Shown one piece after another: positions 1 to 9,028 of a DNA stretch of 64,000 nt. This DNA is from an uncultured Sphingomonadaceae bacterium (GTDB lineage Bacteria; Pseudomonadota; Alphaproteobacteria; Sphingomonadales; Sphingomonadaceae): contig CANLSQ010000001.1 in assembly GCA_947493955.1 (NCBI GenBank), forward strand, positions 248,001 through 312,000, in the 5' to 3' direction. The notes beneath the pieces are model-generated. The model was not told where the DNA came from. It saw nothing but the letters and a program-made list of their open reading frames with translations, and did no database searches. A program made the position numbers and the translations under genes. Every line of letters starts with the position of its first letter. The stretch's first letter is position 1.

Positions 1-765
1 CAAGATCAATTGTCCGGCATAGGCCGCAAAACCAAGACAGTCTCCCGTAGTTCCCTCTATTCGTCGCAGTAACAGAGAGCGAAACCAAATCAGGAACAGG
101 GCTGCTCCCAATATGGTCAGCATGGCCGCGAAAACATGAAACCAGGCAAAAAAACCGATGAAAGGTGATGCCACGATCATAGCCAAAAACAGGTCGCGCA
201 ATCCGGTGCGTGCACCGACATCCTTGGCCAGTCCTTCTTCGCTGGCGGTATTAGCCGGAGCAACAAGCGCCATGACCATAACCGCGAGCAACCGGCCAAA
301 GCAGGCGGAGGCTATGAGTGCAACAATGACCATGTTCTGCGGCAGTGCAATCAAAAGCGCAGCACGTAGGCCAACCGTAAGCAGAAGCCCAAGAGCGCCA
401 TAGCTGCCAATGCGGCTGTCTTTCATGATCCGCAGCGTCGATTCCCGATCATGGCCGCCACCGAAAGCGTCGCAGAAATCCGCCACGGCATCTTCGTGAA
501 AAGCACCTGTCAAGCGTGCTTCAAACAGCAGCGCGATGATCACAGCAATCGCGCGCGGCCAGATATGAGCGGTGCCCACCAGCACGGCGGCAGTCAGTGC
601 ACCGACCAGAGCGCCCACCAGTGGAAACCAGACCACCGACCGGGTCAGGCCGTATCGTGCCTGTTCCGCAGTCAGCCGGTTCAATCCCGGTACGGGAATC
701 CGCGTCAGAAACTGCACGGCCAGCATTGGCGGCATCCACCAGCTGATGGACGGTTTGTCAGTCAT
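1..765 (-). CDS. cobS: Adenosylcobinamide-GDP ribazoletransferase (cobalamin synthase), cut by the window edge
   Basis: This membrane enzyme joins adenosylcobinamide-GDP to alpha-ribazole (phosphate), the last step of nucleotide-loop assembly. The frame stays open from an ATG at 765 to base 1, giving 255 residues. It starts MTDKPSISWWMPPMLAVQFL and carries the family's FLTRIPVP segment, the acidic AFHEDAVADFCDAFGGG motif (about residues 85-105) and MKDSRIGSYGALGL, followed by hydrophobic helices and a GDCLGFAAY C-terminal motif. CobS proteins are about 250 residues, so only a few residues should be missing. The start overlaps the cobT stop as ATGA, implying translational coupling. It is the last visible gene of the B12 operon. 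Confidence 0.93.
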   Translation of the reverse strand, partial: MTDKPSISWWMPPMLAVQFLTRIPVPGLNRLTAEQARYGLTRSVVWFPLVGALVGALTAAVLVGTAHIWPRAIAVIIALLFEARLTGAFHEDAVADFCDAFGGGHDRESTLRIMKDSRIGSYGALGLLLTVGLRAALLIALPQNMVIVALIASACFGRLLAVMVMALVAPANTASEEGLAKDVGARTGLRDLFLAMIVASPFIGFFAWFHVFAAMLTILGAALFLIWFRSLLLRRIEGTTGDCLGFAAYAGQLIL

Positions 766-1775
766 GGCATGATATCCGAAAGCTTAGCGACGTCATTTAG
801 CAAGGCCGCAGCACTGTCGAGCAAGGGCAGGGCAGTCAGCGCCCCTGTCCCTTCGCCAAGACGCATATCCCATTCGAGCAAAGGCTGCAGATCAAGATGA
901 TCAAGAGCTACTCTATGCCCCGGTTCTGCTGAAAGATGCGCCGCGATCATACGCCTGGAAGTCCCCGGTTGGAGACGTTCGGCGATGAGGGCCGCTGCAG
1001 TAGTGACATAACCGTCGAGCAATATTGTTGAACCTTGATCGGCTGCTTGTGCATAATATCCCGCGATTGCGGCTATCTCGAAGCCGGCAATACCGGCTAT
1101 CGCGGCTACCGGATCAACGGCCAGCAACCCCACCGATCTTTCCGTGGCACCCGCGACAATATCCCGCTTTTTTACCAACACTGCGTCACCTGCACCGGCA
1201 CCGCGCCCCACAGCGTTACCGGCATCAGCGCTCGCCAGCAACATGGTCAGGCAGGCCGCTGGCGTCGTGTTTCCGATGCCCATCTCGCCAGCCATTAGCA
1301 GAACAGAACCTTCGTCCAATGCAAGCCGCGCCTCTGCCTTTCCGATATCCCAGGCTGCGTGAAACTGATCTTTCGTCATTGCCGGACCCTTTGACAGATC
1401 AGCTGTTCCGGCAGCGATACGTGCATCGCTAAACGTTGGTGAATCTTTGCCATTGGTCGCTGGGTTTATGCTGCCCGTATCAACCAGTCGCAAGTCCACC
1501 GATTGTGTGGTCGCCAGCGCACTGCTGGTTGCCTTTTTTGCCAGAATGGTTTCAATCATCGCGGTCGTGACCACCGAAGGCCATGCTGATACCCCGCTTT
1601 CGACCACTCCGTGATCGCCGGCAAACAGGACGAGGCGACGGGGTTTGGTTTGCGGTCGGAGGTTTTGTTGCGCGACCGCCAGCGCGACTGCCAGTTCCTC
1701 CAGTCGTCCCATACTACCTTGCGGTTTGGCCAGTGCATCAAGATGATCGGCCACCTGTTTTGCCGTTACAGTCAT
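762..1775 (-). CDS. cobT: Nicotinate-nucleotide--dimethylbenzimidazole phosphoribosyltransferase
   Basis: CobT transfers phosphoribose from nicotinate mononucleotide to 5,6-dimethylbenzimidazole, giving alpha-ribazole phosphate, the activated lower ligand of B12. The 337-residue product has the family length and its hallmarks: KPQGSMGRLEELA near the N-terminus, LFAGDHGVVESGVSAWPS (about 49-66), GEMGIGNTTPAACL (about 163-176) and GAGAGDA. The C-terminal region has HLSAEPGHRVALDHLDLQPLLEWDMRLGEGTGA, which supplies the catalytic glutamate region. It overlaps bluB upstream and cobS downstream through ATGA junctions. BluB makes its base substrate and CobS uses its product. Confidence 0.96.
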   Translation of the reverse strand: MTVTAKQVADHLDALAKPQGSMGRLEELAVALAVAQQNLRPQTKPRRLVLFAGDHGVVESGVSAWPSVVTTAMIETILAKKATSSALATTQSVDLRLVDTGSINPATNGKDSPTFSDARIAAGTADLSKGPAMTKDQFHAAWDIGKAEARLALDEGSVLLMAGEMGIGNTTPAACLTMLLASADAGNAVGRGAGAGDAVLVKKRDIVAGATERSVGLLAVDPVAAIAGIAGFEIAAIAGYYAQAADQGSTILLDGYVTTAAALIAERLQPGTSRRMIAAHLSAEPGHRVALDHLDLQPLLEWDMRLGEGTGALTALPLLDSAAALLNDVAKLSDIMP

Positions 1776-2422
1776 CGCATAAATCTCGTCTTCGACCGAT
1801 CAATTCTATCCTGCCAGCCCAGTGTAGACAGCTCCGGCTCGTCGCTCTCCTGCTGCGGATAGCCCAGACACAGATAGGCAATCAGCCGCCAATCATCCGG
1901 CACATCAAGAATGCGGTTGATTTCTTCGGGTTGCAGAATCGAAACCCAGCCCAGTCCGATATTCTGCGTGCGGGCAGACAGCCACAAATTATGGATTGCC
2001 ATGACAACCGACCAAGTCAAAGTTTCGGACATGGTCTGACGCCCAAGACCGCGGCCGTCCTTTGTCCCTTCGTCGCAAAAGACAGCGAGATGCACAGGGG
2101 CTTCACGCAATCCGTGCAGCTTCAGTCTTTGATATTCCGATTGTGTTTCATCGTTGTCATATCCATCCTTTGCTTTGCGGTTCTCGACATCAACATGATC
2201 GGCAACAGATGATCGAATGGCGGCTGTCCGCACAGATACAAACCGCCAGGGCTGAGCATTGCCGACGGAAGGGGCAAGACAGGCCCGATCCAGCAAGTCG
2301 TCCACAATACCCGCATCTATGGGGCGGTCATCGAACCGGCGTACGTCGCGGCGCCAAGCCAGCAGCTTGTCGAATTGTGCACGAAACTGTTTGTCAAACA
2401 CCGGATGTTGGGAATTGGTCAT
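1772..2422 (-). CDS. bluB: 5,6-dimethylbenzimidazole synthase
   Basis: BluB is a flavin-destroying nitroreductase-fold enzyme that converts reduced FMN and oxygen into 5,6-dimethylbenzimidazole, the lower base of cobalamin. The 216-residue sequence shows WRRDVRRFDDRPID near the N-terminus, LAPSVGNAQPWRFV (about 50-63, flavin site) and GLGWVSILQPEEI plus AYLCLGYPQ toward the C-terminus, all typical of BluB rather than general nitroreductases. It overlaps cobQ upstream and cobT downstream by ATGA. Its presence shows that the lower ligand can be made locally, so salvage of incomplete corrinoids would suffice for cobalamin formation. Confidence 0.94.
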   Translation of the reverse strand: MTNSQHPVFDKQFRAQFDKLLAWRRDVRRFDDRPIDAGIVDDLLDRACLAPSVGNAQPWRFVSVRTAAIRSSVADHVDVENRKAKDGYDNDETQSEYQRLKLHGLREAPVHLAVFCDEGTKDGRGLGRQTMSETLTWSVVMAIHNLWLSARTQNIGLGWVSILQPEEINRILDVPDDWRLIAYLCLGYPQQESDEPELSTLGWQDRIDRSKTRFMR

Positions 2423-3879
2423 GCGGCACGTTCCGCAATGACGAGCAACTCGTCAATGTTGATATGTTTTTCCAAGGCTTCTGAAAGTTCATCCAGCGCC
2501 TGATCAACAATATTTGTCTGATCCAGACCATTGGAAATGGCTCCCAGCCGGGCCAGCCATGCCTGTCGCTGGGCCGCTGTGTCAAACAGCCCATGGACAT
2601 AGCAGCCCGATATGCGACCGTCTTTGCTCACCGCGCCGTCCTGCCGTCCGTCAGTCAACCGTAACATCCGGTCCATGCCGCCGGTTCGGGTTTCTCCCGC
2701 ATGAATCTCATAGCCGGTAAAATCCTGATCATCGGCGAGCGACTTACCGGTAACGCGACCCAGCGTTTTGGCAGCGGTTAATGTGGTTTGAACGGCAAGT
2801 AATCCGAGGCCCGCAATGGTTTCAGCCGTCCCCTCAATTCCCTCCGGGTCAGAAATGCTTTTACCCAGGATTTGATATCCGCCGCAAATACCCAGTACGG
2901 AGCCGCCGCGCCGAACATGGGCAGCAATATCGATATCCCATCCTTGCGCACGCAGAAATTTCAGATCAGCGATAGTTGCCTTTGTGCCTGGGATAATGAT
3001 CAACGATGCGCTGGCAGGGATCGGTTCACCGGGCGGTATCATGCGCAGGCGAACCTGCGGCTCGAGGCGCAGCGGGTCGAAATCGTCAAAATTGGCGATG
3101 CGCGAAAGCATCGGCACCGCGATCTCGACAATGCCATCTTCCACGGGTTTCGATTGCTGCAACACCACGGCGTCTTCCGCCGGCAGTTTGTGGATCATAG
3201 GCAGCCACGGAATTACGCCCAGCCCGGTCCAGCCAGTGCGCTCGGTGATGGCCGTATAGCCATCATCAAACAGCTTTACATCACCGCGGAACTTGTTGAT
3301 CAGAAACCCGTGGATCATGTCGGCATCTGCGGGATCAATCACGGCCTTAGTACCGACCAACGCAGCAATCACGCCGCCGCGATCAATGTCTCCGATCAGA
3401 ACGACCGGAACACCCGCCGCCCGGGCGAAGCCCATATTGGCGATATCTCCCTGACGCAGGTTGATCTCTGCCGGGCTTCCTGCGCCTTCGATCAGCACGA
3501 TATCGGCCTTTGATGACAATCGCTGATAAGAGGCCAGAACGGCATCCAGCAATTCCTGTTTCTGATCCCGGAAATAACCGGCATCCCCGGTATCATGAAC
3601 CTTGCCAAGGACAACCACTTGCGCCGTTTTATCGGATTGCGGTTTGAGCAGTACCGGATTCATGTCGACATGCGAAGGCACCCGGCAGGCGATGGCCTGC
3701 AGCGCCTGAGCCCTTCCGATTTCGCCGCCTTCGGGCGTTACGGCGGCATTGTTCGACATATTCTGCGGTTTGAACGGCCGGACCGTCATTCCTTTGTTCG
3801 TCAATAAGCGGCAAAGCCCGGCAACTAGCACTGACTTGCCGACGTCACTGCCGGTTCCCTGTAGCATTACAGCGCCCAT
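2419..3879 (-). CDS. cobQ: Cobyric acid synthase
   Basis: CobQ amidates four carboxylates of adenosylcobyrinic acid a,c-diamide using glutamine and ATP to give adenosylcobyric acid. The protein starts MGAVMLQGTGSDVGKS, containing the P-loop-like ATPase motif of the family, and continues LCRLLTNKG and RPFKPQNMSNNA. A C-terminal class I glutaminase domain has LGICGGYQILG with the nucleophile Cys. I chose the ATG at 3879, giving 486 residues, because family members start just before the P-loop; the frame is open to an earlier ATG at 3915. The chosen start overlaps the cbiB end by 13 bp. Confidence 0.93.
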   Translation of the reverse strand: MGAVMLQGTGSDVGKSVLVAGLCRLLTNKGMTVRPFKPQNMSNNAAVTPEGGEIGRAQALQAIACRVPSHVDMNPVLLKPQSDKTAQVVVLGKVHDTGDAGYFRDQKQELLDAVLASYQRLSSKADIVLIEGAGSPAEINLRQGDIANMGFARAAGVPVVLIGDIDRGGVIAALVGTKAVIDPADADMIHGFLINKFRGDVKLFDDGYTAITERTGWTGLGVIPWLPMIHKLPAEDAVVLQQSKPVEDGIVEIAVPMLSRIANFDDFDPLRLEPQVRLRMIPPGEPIPASASLIIIPGTKATIADLKFLRAQGWDIDIAAHVRRGGSVLGICGGYQILGKSISDPEGIEGTAETIAGLGLLAVQTTLTAAKTLGRVTGKSLADDQDFTGYEIHAGETRTGGMDRMLRLTDGRQDGAVSKDGRISGCYVHGLFDTAAQRQAWLARLGAISNGLDQTNIVDQALDELSEALEKHINIDELLVIAERAA

Positions 3880-4808
3880 ATGAGCCCCCCGACGAGCAAC
3901 CACAAAGCAAGACAAGCACGCACATAGATGGTCAGAGCGGCCTTCAGATCACCCGGCCCGGGTCGCTCGCCATCACCTAGTGTCTCTCTGGCTATCCATT
4001 CCCCATCATAGGTAGCACCGCCGCCCATTTGCACGTTTAGGGCGCCAGCCATTGCCGCCTCCGACCAACCCGCATTGGGAGACAAGTGCCTGGCCGCATC
4101 GCGAACCATGATCCGCCATCCGCCCATTCCGGCGATACAGATCAACAGGCCCGCGATCCGCGCGGGAACGAAATTCATTACATCGTCGCAGCGCGCCGCT
4201 GCCCAGCCAAAATACCGATAACGCTCGTCCAGATGACCAATTTGACTGTCCGCCGTGCTTACGGTCTTAAACACGAACAAGCCGGGTAGACCGGCGACCA
4301 GAAACCAGAATGCCGGGGCCACAATGCCATCGCAGAAACTCTCGGCCAAACTTTCTGTAGCCGCCGATGCGACGGCGCGTTCGCCCAGATTTTCGGTGTC
4401 ACGGCCAACAATCATCGATAGTGCTTGCCGCGCGGGCGCTATCTCACCCTGTTCGAGTGGCATCAAAACATTTCTTACATGAAAATAAAGGCTGCGCTGC
4501 GCCAGACCAGTGGTGGCAATAAGTACCAGCAGGGCCCATCCGAACCAGCCGGTCAGTATCGTTTCCAGCATGATCCCAAGCCCCGCGGCTGACCCTGTCA
4601 CGACCAACAACGTGCAGATTCCGGCCAGACGTCTTTTGGGTGCGCTACCTGTGTTCCATATATGCTCGAGACGGGAGATCAAGCTACCGGCCCACGTCAC
4701 AGGGTGGGGGATGCGGCGGTGGAGAGCACCCGGATAACCCAGTAGAGCCTCTGTCACTAGAACGGCGAGCAAAAGTTCCGGCCGATCTGCTATCCCCGCC
4801 GCCGTCAT
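3867..4808 (-). CDS. cbiB: Adenosylcobinamide-phosphate synthase (CbiB/CobD family)
   Basis: This integral membrane protein attaches the aminopropanol (phosphate) arm to adenosylcobyric acid, giving adenosylcobinamide (phosphate). The 313-residue product has the family pattern: an N-terminal LLGYPGALHRRIPHPVTWAGSLI segment, several hydrophobic helices, NLGERAVASAATESLAESFCDGIVAPAFWF in the middle, RYRYFGWAAARCDDVMNFVPARI, and PNAGWSEAAMAGALNVQMGG near the C-terminus. It starts with ATG overlapping the stop of the upstream ATPase gene (ATGA). It works between CobQ and CobU, with CobC supplying the aminopropanol-phosphate precursor. Confidence 0.94.
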   Translation of the reverse strand: MTAAGIADRPELLLAVLVTEALLGYPGALHRRIPHPVTWAGSLISRLEHIWNTGSAPKRRLAGICTLLVVTGSAAGLGIMLETILTGWFGWALLVLIATTGLAQRSLYFHVRNVLMPLEQGEIAPARQALSMIVGRDTENLGERAVASAATESLAESFCDGIVAPAFWFLVAGLPGLFVFKTVSTADSQIGHLDERYRYFGWAAARCDDVMNFVPARIAGLLICIAGMGGWRIMVRDAARHLSPNAGWSEAAMAGALNVQMGGGATYDGEWIARETLGDGERPGPGDLKAALTIYVRACLALWLLVGGLIWAL

Positions 4809-5578
4809 CTCAAACGCCGTACAGGAACGACCAGGGGCTCGCCGTTGTCGCTGGTGCTGATCTGGACTTCGACACCGTAGGCCTGAGCCATGATATCAGG
4901 AACAATCACGTCATCACGGGAACCTGCCGCCAATATTGCACCGTCTTTCATGATCATGATATCGTCAGCACAGCGGGCCGCCTGAGTCAGGTCGTGTAGA
5001 ACAATCACGACACCATTTCCCGCTTCTGCATAATTTTTCAGTTTATCCAGAACATCGAACTGGTGCGCGGGATCAAGGCTCGCCAGCGGTTCGTCGGCCA
5101 GCAACCACTGTGGTTCCCCGGCGAGAACCCGGCCCAACAACACTCGGCCCAGCTCGCCGCCAGACAGACGCAGCACCTTGCGTTCTGCCAGTCCGGTACA
5201 ATCTGTTGCTTCCATGGCCTTTGCAACTGCCTCATGATCGGCCGCGTTCATTCCCCAGCGTCCGGAATGTGGCAGTCGACCAAGCCCGACAACCGTTTTG
5301 ACATCAATGTTCCAGTGGATATCGGGACGCTGCGGTAAAAGGCCGATCAAGCGCCCACGCTCTTTACCCTCCATCTCGTGAATCGACCGATCATCCACTA
5401 TTATGCGGCCCGTTTGCGGTTGCCGGAGACCTGCCAGACAGGACAATAGGCTGCTTTTGCCAGCGCCATTGGCGCCCAGTATGACGGTCACGCGTCCACG
5501 CTTGAACAGACCACTGACGTCATTCAGTATCTTGCGATTGCGCAATGTTAGAGAGATGTTTTCGAAAGCCAGCGACAT
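4805..5578 (-). CDS. btuD: Vitamin B12 / corrinoid ABC transporter ATPase
   Basis: This cytoplasmic ATPase would power corrinoid import. The 257 residues contain Walker A GANGAGKSS (about 34-42), a Q-loop region LLPQRPDIHW, the ABC signature LSGGELGRVLL (about 138-148), Walker B WLLADEPLASLDP and the switch HDLTQAARCADD. It overlaps the permease stop at a TGATG junction and the cbiB start by ATGA, so it belongs to the btuFCD block in this operon. Sequence alone would also allow a siderophore/heme substrate, since FecE/HmuV/BtuD are close. The B12 context and riboswitch decide the call. Confidence 0.9.
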   Translation of the reverse strand: MSLAFENISLTLRNRKILNDVSGLFKRGRVTVILGANGAGKSSLLSCLAGLRQPQTGRIIVDDRSIHEMEGKERGRLIGLLPQRPDIHWNIDVKTVVGLGRLPHSGRWGMNAADHEAVAKAMEATDCTGLAERKVLRLSGGELGRVLLGRVLAGEPQWLLADEPLASLDPAHQFDVLDKLKNYAEAGNGVVIVLHDLTQAARCADDIMIMKDGAILAAGSRDDVIVPDIMAQAYGVEVQISTSDNGEPLVVPVRRLR

Positions 5579-6561
5579 CAGTTCAGTTCCCTGCGCATTT
5601 TGAACAGCAACGCCATGAAAAACGGAGCGCCGAGCAGAGACATTGCAATGCCAAGGCGCAATTCGCTCACGCTGGGTAGTATCCGGACTGCACTATCCGC
5701 ACCGACGAGCAAAAGCGCGCCGGCAATGGCAGAGGGGAGCAACACGGCTGAGGGCCGATGCCCGGCAAAAGGTCTTACGAGATGTGGCACAATGAGCCCG
5801 ACAAAGCCGATAATCCCCGCGGCGGCCACGGATGCGCCGACGGTCAGGCCTACGCCAATCACGGCAAACCACTGTAAATGCAATATGTTGACACCCATTG
5901 ATCGGGCGGCGTCTTCGCCCAGAGTGAGGGCGTCCAGTGAACGACCGGTCGCGATCAGAAACAGCATGCCGATTGCTATGATCGGAACCGCGAGTTTCAC
6001 ATCATCCCAGCTGCGATCGGTTAACGCCCCCATGAGCCAGGTGACAATTTCCGTCGTTGCAAAGGGTGTGGGTGCCAGGCTGATCATCAATGAGGTCAAA
6101 GAGCCTGCGAGGCTGGACAGAATAACACCAGCAAGCGTGAACAGGATCAAGCTGCCTGATCTTCCTGCAAGCAGGGTCAGCAAAGCCATGCCGATGCCTG
6201 CGCCAATCAGGGCAAAAACAGGAAGCAGCCAGGCCGTCAGGGCAAAACCAAAATAGAGTGAGGTCACAGCGCCCAGGGCGGAACTCGCGGACACGCCAAA
6301 AACGCCCGGGTCCGCCAAGGGATTGCGCAGATAGCCCTGCATCGTGGCGCCTGCCATGCCCAGTGCCGCGCCGATGGCTGCGCCCAATATTGTCCGCGGC
6401 ACACGCAATTCCATAATGATCAACGCGCTGAGATCATCGCCCAACCATGCCGATGGCGCGACCCAGACTTTGCCGACGGCAAGCGACAACAGCATCGTGA
6501 CGATCAAGCCTATCAGCAGCAGGCCATTGAGCCACAGGGTCTTGCGATCGAGCCAGCTCAT
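5578..6561 (-). CDS. btuC: Corrinoid ABC transporter permease, FecCD/BtuC family
   Basis: This 327-residue inner-membrane permease has about ten predicted hydrophobic helices and FecCD-family motifs: ELRVPRTILGAAIGAALGMAGATMQGYLRNPLADPGVFGVSASSALGA (about 50-98, described here as a region), then VGASVAAAGIIGFVGLIVPHLVRPFAGHRP (about 235-265) containing the helix that docks on the ATPase. It starts at ATG 6561, overlapping the stop of the substrate-binding gene by ATGA. BtuC, FecCD and heme permeases are not easily told apart, so the substrate assignment comes from the neighbours. Confidence 0.9.
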   Translation of the reverse strand: MSWLDRKTLWLNGLLLIGLIVTMLLSLAVGKVWVAPSAWLGDDLSALIIMELRVPRTILGAAIGAALGMAGATMQGYLRNPLADPGVFGVSASSALGAVTSLYFGFALTAWLLPVFALIGAGIGMALLTLLAGRSGSLILFTLAGVILSSLAGSLTSLMISLAPTPFATTEIVTWLMGALTDRSWDDVKLAVPIIAIGMLFLIATGRSLDALTLGEDAARSMGVNILHLQWFAVIGVGLTVGASVAAAGIIGFVGLIVPHLVRPFAGHRPSAVLLPSAIAGALLLVGADSAVRILPSVSELRLGIAMSLLGAPFFMALLFKMRRELN

Positions 6562-7439
6562 GAACGCTTCCTCAGTTTCCGGCGCGCTTCGGAAAGCGTC
6601 GTCACCGCTTCAATCAATGTCGGGCCTGCGCAGTGCAGCAACCGGGCAGGATAATCCGCAATAGTGATCCGGTTGGAGAGACGTTTGAAAACCGGATGGG
6701 AAAGCATGCGGTCGCGGTGCCCGCTGCTCTCCATCTGTCCGCCATTGGAAAATAGCAGTTGCGGTGGTCGCGCCACCAGATGTTCCAGTGGCAGAATGTC
6801 CCATTGCTTCAATCCGTAGCTCTTGCTCACATTCTCAAATCCGGTGTGACGCAGCAATTCGTCCGGCAGAGTGCCATCGCCCGGTACGAGGCCGCCGCTG
6901 CGCCAGATTAATGCGGGTACCAGTTTGTCATCCGCGGGTTTCGCCTTTGCAAAGGCAGCGGAGATGGCTTTGTTCAAATGCCTGCCCCTGTCCGGTGCAC
7001 CTACTATTTCAGACAGTTCGGAAATCTGCTGTCGGCTTTCCGCCACACTCTGCGGGATCGCTAATTTGACGAGAGGAATATTCAACCGTTCCAGTGCCAT
7101 AGCTGTGGGTATGGCGACATGGGACCCGGCGACAACCAGATCTGGCCGCATAGCCAGTATTTCTTCGGCCGTTCCTGATGTGGCAGGATATCGCAAGGTC
7201 TGACGCAAGGGCGTCGATGTTGCCTGGGGGTCATGCGAATAGTGACTGACAGAGGCGATCTGCCCCTTGTCGGCAAGCTGCAGCAACAGCGCATCGGCGC
7301 ATGGATTAATCGACACAATGCGTTTCGGGTGGGCAGGAATCTTGTTTTTCGCGCTGCGCATGACAACTTCGGCTTCGACCAGAGCCGTCGGCCAAAGCAG
7401 AGCCGCAATCGCAGCGATCAATGCCGCTGCATATCTCAA
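6558..7439 (-). CDS. btuF: Periplasmic corrinoid-binding protein, BtuF-like
   Basis: This is the substrate-binding component of the B12 importer. The 293-residue product begins with a signal peptide (MRYAAALIAAIAALLWPTAL, cleavage likely after VEA) and has the class III binding-protein fold pattern: RIVSINPCADALLLQLADKG, then EEILAMRPDLVVAG and an IVGAPDRG helix region. The only upstream start in frame is TTG at 7439, which overlaps the cobO stop as TTGA; an AAAGGG sits about 11 nt upstream. A TTG start with a stop overlap suggests coupled but weaker translation than cobO. Confidence 0.88.
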   Translation of the reverse strand: MRYAAALIAAIAALLWPTALVEAEVVMRSAKNKIPAHPKRIVSINPCADALLLQLADKGQIASVSHYSHDPQATSTPLRQTLRYPATSGTAEEILAMRPDLVVAGSHVAIPTAMALERLNIPLVKLAIPQSVAESRQQISELSEIVGAPDRGRHLNKAISAAFAKAKPADDKLVPALIWRSGGLVPGDGTLPDELLRHTGFENVSKSYGLKQWDILPLEHLVARPPQLLFSNGGQMESSGHRDRMLSHPVFKRLSNRITIADYPARLLHCAGPTLIEAVTTLSEARRKLRKRS

Positions 7440-8047
7440 TATTCAACGCCCTTTTGAGCTTTGAAGCCGGCTTTGAAAGGATGCTTCACCTCTTCGAATT
7501 CGGTGACCAGATCCGCCATTTCGACAAGCTCGGGTTTCGCATTCCGGCCGGTTATGCAAATATGTTTCTCCAACGGGTGTTGCTTCAGAAACTCAGTGAT
7601 TTCCTTGATGTCGAGCGTGTCATCACGCAGCACAATATTCAGTTCGTCGAGAATGATAAAATCATATTCAGGATCCATGATCAGTTCCTTTGACCGCTCC
7701 CAGGCTGCTTTGGCTGCGGCGATATCCTGTTCCCGGTCCTGCGTATCCCAGGTAAAGCCGTCTCCCATGACTTCAAAGGTCAGCAGATCAGGATTGGCCT
7801 GAAAGAAGTTTTTTTCCCCCGTTTCCCAGCTTCCCTTCACATATTGCACGATCCCCACCTTCATGCCCCAACCGAGCGAGCGGATCGCCATTCCAAAAGC
7901 TGAAGACGACTTTCCCTTTCCGTTGCCGGTGTGAACGATCAACAAACCGCGTTCGATCGTCCGGCGGGCCTGCATTTTTTCACGCGCCGCCTGTACCCGC
8001 TTCATCCGCGCGTTATGTTTCGCAAACTTGTCTTCTGATTCCGTCAT
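7436..8047 (-). CDS. cobO: Cob(I)yrinic acid a,c-diamide adenosyltransferase (CobO/BtuR type)
   Basis: CobO adds the 5'-deoxyadenosyl group to cobalt, the step before CobQ. The 203 residues include the ATP-binding P-loop HTGNGKGKSSSAFGMA (about 38-53), LGWGMKVGIVQYVKG, an acidic metal-binding area DFIILDELNIVL and HICITGRNAKPELVEMADLVTEF. I chose ATG 8047 because it overlaps the cobC stop as TAATG and has GGAGG eight bases upstream. An in-frame ATG at 8062 would add five residues and lacks such a site. A second, unrelated adenosyltransferase of the PduO type begins at 63947. Confidence 0.94.
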   Translation of the reverse strand: MTESEDKFAKHNARMKRVQAAREKMQARRTIERGLLIVHTGNGKGKSSSAFGMAIRSLGWGMKVGIVQYVKGSWETGEKNFFQANPDLLTFEVMGDGFTWDTQDREQDIAAAKAAWERSKELIMDPEYDFIILDELNIVLRDDTLDIKEITEFLKQHPLEKHICITGRNAKPELVEMADLVTEFEEVKHPFKAGFKAQKGVEY

Positions 8048-9027
8048 TATTTCTGCCTCCAATCCTGCAAGGCCTTTGTCAGCCGGTCCCGGTCAGCGTC
8101 ACTGGCGGGCAATCCAAAACGCAATTGCCGCTCATCTGTTGCGAACGGTCGTACCAATATGCCCGACTGTCCCAAATGTTCAAATATTTCCGATGCTTGG
8201 TCATGTTCTGCCAGCTGAAACAAAGACGTGCCTCCTACGACCTCCAGTCCAGCCTGCTCCAGCAGATGGTCCAGCGCATTGGCCGCACGACTTATTCGTT
8301 GGCGGTGATGATGTTGCCACGTCTGATCTCGGTAAGCACTGGTGCCAATGGCAATCGCTGAACTGGAAACCGGCCAGTCACCAAGTAATTGCCTCAGTTG
8401 ATGTGCCACCGGCAGGTCGGCAATGACAAAGCCCAGCCTTATTCCGGGTAGCCCAAAAAACTTGCCGAAGGATCGCAAGACAATAGCGCCAGCGCGGTCA
8501 CGCAGAAGGCTGATCTCCGGATCGGTATCGGCAAAGGCTTCATCAACAATTAGCTGCCCCGGCAATTCCCTTAGCCGCTCCGGTGCAATTTTCCGGCCAT
8601 CGGGGTTATTGGGATTGGCAAGAATAAGTAAATCATGGTGCGCTGCATCGTCCATCGTTATTTCCGCGGCATCCGGCCACGTGGCTCGGTGTCCTGAGTA
8701 AATGGGAGTTAGCATCGCTGCAGCTCGGTCCGAAAAAATCGTTCCCAGCAGCCGGATCGCGATATCACTCCCTGGAACCGCTACAACCTCATCCGGATCA
8801 GGCACGCCGAAACTCTCCGCCGCCGCTGCCTCCAGTTGCTCCAGTTCTTCCGGTTCCGGCAGGTGGTGCCAGATTGCCGGATCATGATCAGGAACCGGAT
8901 ATGCCCACGGACAAATCCCGGTCGACAAGTCTACCCAAGGCTGGCGTGCGCGATCAAAATGCGCAGCCGCAGCCGCCAACCGTCCGCCATGAAAGCGGAA
9001 CGGATCGGTGGCTGAGCGGGCATTCAT
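8047..9027 (-). CDS. cobC: CobC-type PLP aminotransferase-fold enzyme (threonine-phosphate decarboxylase-like)
   Basis: CobC/CobD proteins are pyridoxal-phosphate enzymes of the class I/II aminotransferase fold. The characterised homologue CobD decarboxylates L-threonine phosphate to the aminopropanol phosphate used by CbiB. The 326-residue sequence has WVDLSTGICPWAYP near residues 30-45, GSDIAIRLL, LANPNNPDGR (about 165-174), LIVDEAFADT and the Schiff-base lysine motif RSFGKFFGLPGIRLGF. It lies directly downstream of btuB (1-bp gap) and overlaps cobO by TAATG. The alphaproteobacterial family is called CobC; identity with CobD activity is inferred. Confidence 0.9.
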   Translation of the reverse strand: MNARSATDPFRFHGGRLAAAAAHFDRARQPWVDLSTGICPWAYPVPDHDPAIWHHLPEPEELEQLEAAAAESFGVPDPDEVVAVPGSDIAIRLLGTIFSDRAAAMLTPIYSGHRATWPDAAEITMDDAAHHDLLILANPNNPDGRKIAPERLRELPGQLIVDEAFADTDPEISLLRDRAGAIVLRSFGKFFGLPGIRLGFVIADLPVAHQLRQLLGDWPVSSSAIAIGTSAYRDQTWQHHHRQRISRAANALDHLLEQAGLEVVGGTSLFQLAEHDQASEIFEHLGQSGILVRPFATDERQLRFGLPASDADRDRLTKALQDWRQK

Positions 9028-9028
9028 A

